5,666 bases of DNA, taken from NCBI GenBank assembly GCA_002421825.1, contig DISR01000058.1:57941-63606 (forward strand), written 5' to 3'. The notes under the pieces were generated by a model. That model made no database searches and was not told where the DNA came from. It worked only from the letters and a program-made list of their open reading frames with translations. Position 1 is the first letter of the stretch. The number at the start of each line of letters is the position of its first letter. This document shows, in pieces, positions 5,604 through 5,666 of this stretch. Position numbers and translations under genes: made by a program. Source of the stretch: Thiobacillus sp. UBA6205 (lineage in GTDB: Bacteria > Pseudomonadota > Gammaproteobacteria > Burkholderiales > Thiobacillaceae).

Positions 5604-5666
5604 TCAGGCCGGATAGGCTCGCATGAGCTTGATGTAGTGTTCGGCCGAGTAGTTGAAATAGGCAAT
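5604..5666 (-). CDS. C-terminal fragment of an unrecognised gene (partial)
   Basis: On the minus strand the frame is open from the window edge (5666) for 20 codons to a TGA at 5604-5606, with a second in-frame TGA directly after it (5601-5603). The visible residues include YFNYSAEHYIKLMRAYP, aromatic-rich and ending in Pro-Ala. The codons have the GC-rich third positions of the neighbouring genes. I do not recognise the family. It lies about 100 bases upstream of the TlpA-like gene on the same strand, with the palindromic repeat between them. The fragment could be read by chance, but its uninterrupted frame and tandem stops favour a true gene end. Confidence 0.5.
   Translation of the reverse strand: MAYFNYSAEHYIKLMRAYPA

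Noticed and set aside
1..5666. CRISPR arrays, tRNA or rRNA genes, insertion sequences, toxin-antitoxin or defence genes
   Set aside because: No spaced direct repeats, cloverleaf-like segments, transposase motifs or related protein families were seen on either strand.

Overview
The window looks like a GC-rich Gram-negative chromosome, most likely a betaproteobacterium. This is inferred from overall base composition, the gene families, a Fis-type regulator tail and a dispersed palindromic repeat of a type I recall from proteobacterial genomes; it is not proven by any single marker. The window is almost fully coding, with one gene tail on the plus strand and everything else on the minus strand.

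Layout, left to right. (1) 1-156, plus: the last 51 codons of a Fis-type helix-turn-helix protein, probably a sigma-54-dependent response regulator. (2) 215-2047, minus: an SLC13/DASS-type anion permease with two RCK_C domains inserted between its membrane halves, convergent with gene 1. The 58 bases between them show no convincing terminator. (3) 2131-2173: a good intrinsic terminator on the minus strand that ends the next operon. (4) 2223-4384, minus: a compact chromate-resistance operon, transcribed chrA, then a single-domain rhodanese, then a stand-alone ChrB C-terminal domain. The rhodanese and ChrB-domain genes overlap by ATGA. (5) 4385-4493: a leader region with two small hairpins, a palindrome and a possible -10 box. 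(6) 4494-5503, minus: a membrane-anchored TlpA-type thioredoxin followed by a DinB-family protein, again overlapping by ATGA. (7) 5525-5592: an imperfect inverted repeat with a perfect 24-base palindromic core. (8) 5604-5666, minus: the last 20 codons of an unrecognised gene, ending in two tandem stops.

How they may work together. ChrA is a chromate exporter of the long two-domain CHR type. The rhodanese and ChrB domain downstream look like a split version of the fused sulfurtransferase/chromate-resistance protein known in other bacteria. The TlpA-like and DinB-like genes lie upstream on the same strand and could share transcripts with chrA, which would give a thiol/redox component, but the 109-base gap with its own candidate promoter may also separate them. 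The permease belongs to a superfamily that includes sulfate transporters, the usual entry route for chromate; a functional link is only a hypothesis, and a terminator separates it from the chr operon. I see no clearly new defence or mobile system. The most interesting points are the split rhodanese/ChrB pair, the extra Cys motif on the rhodanese, and the TlpA-DinB pair next to chrA.
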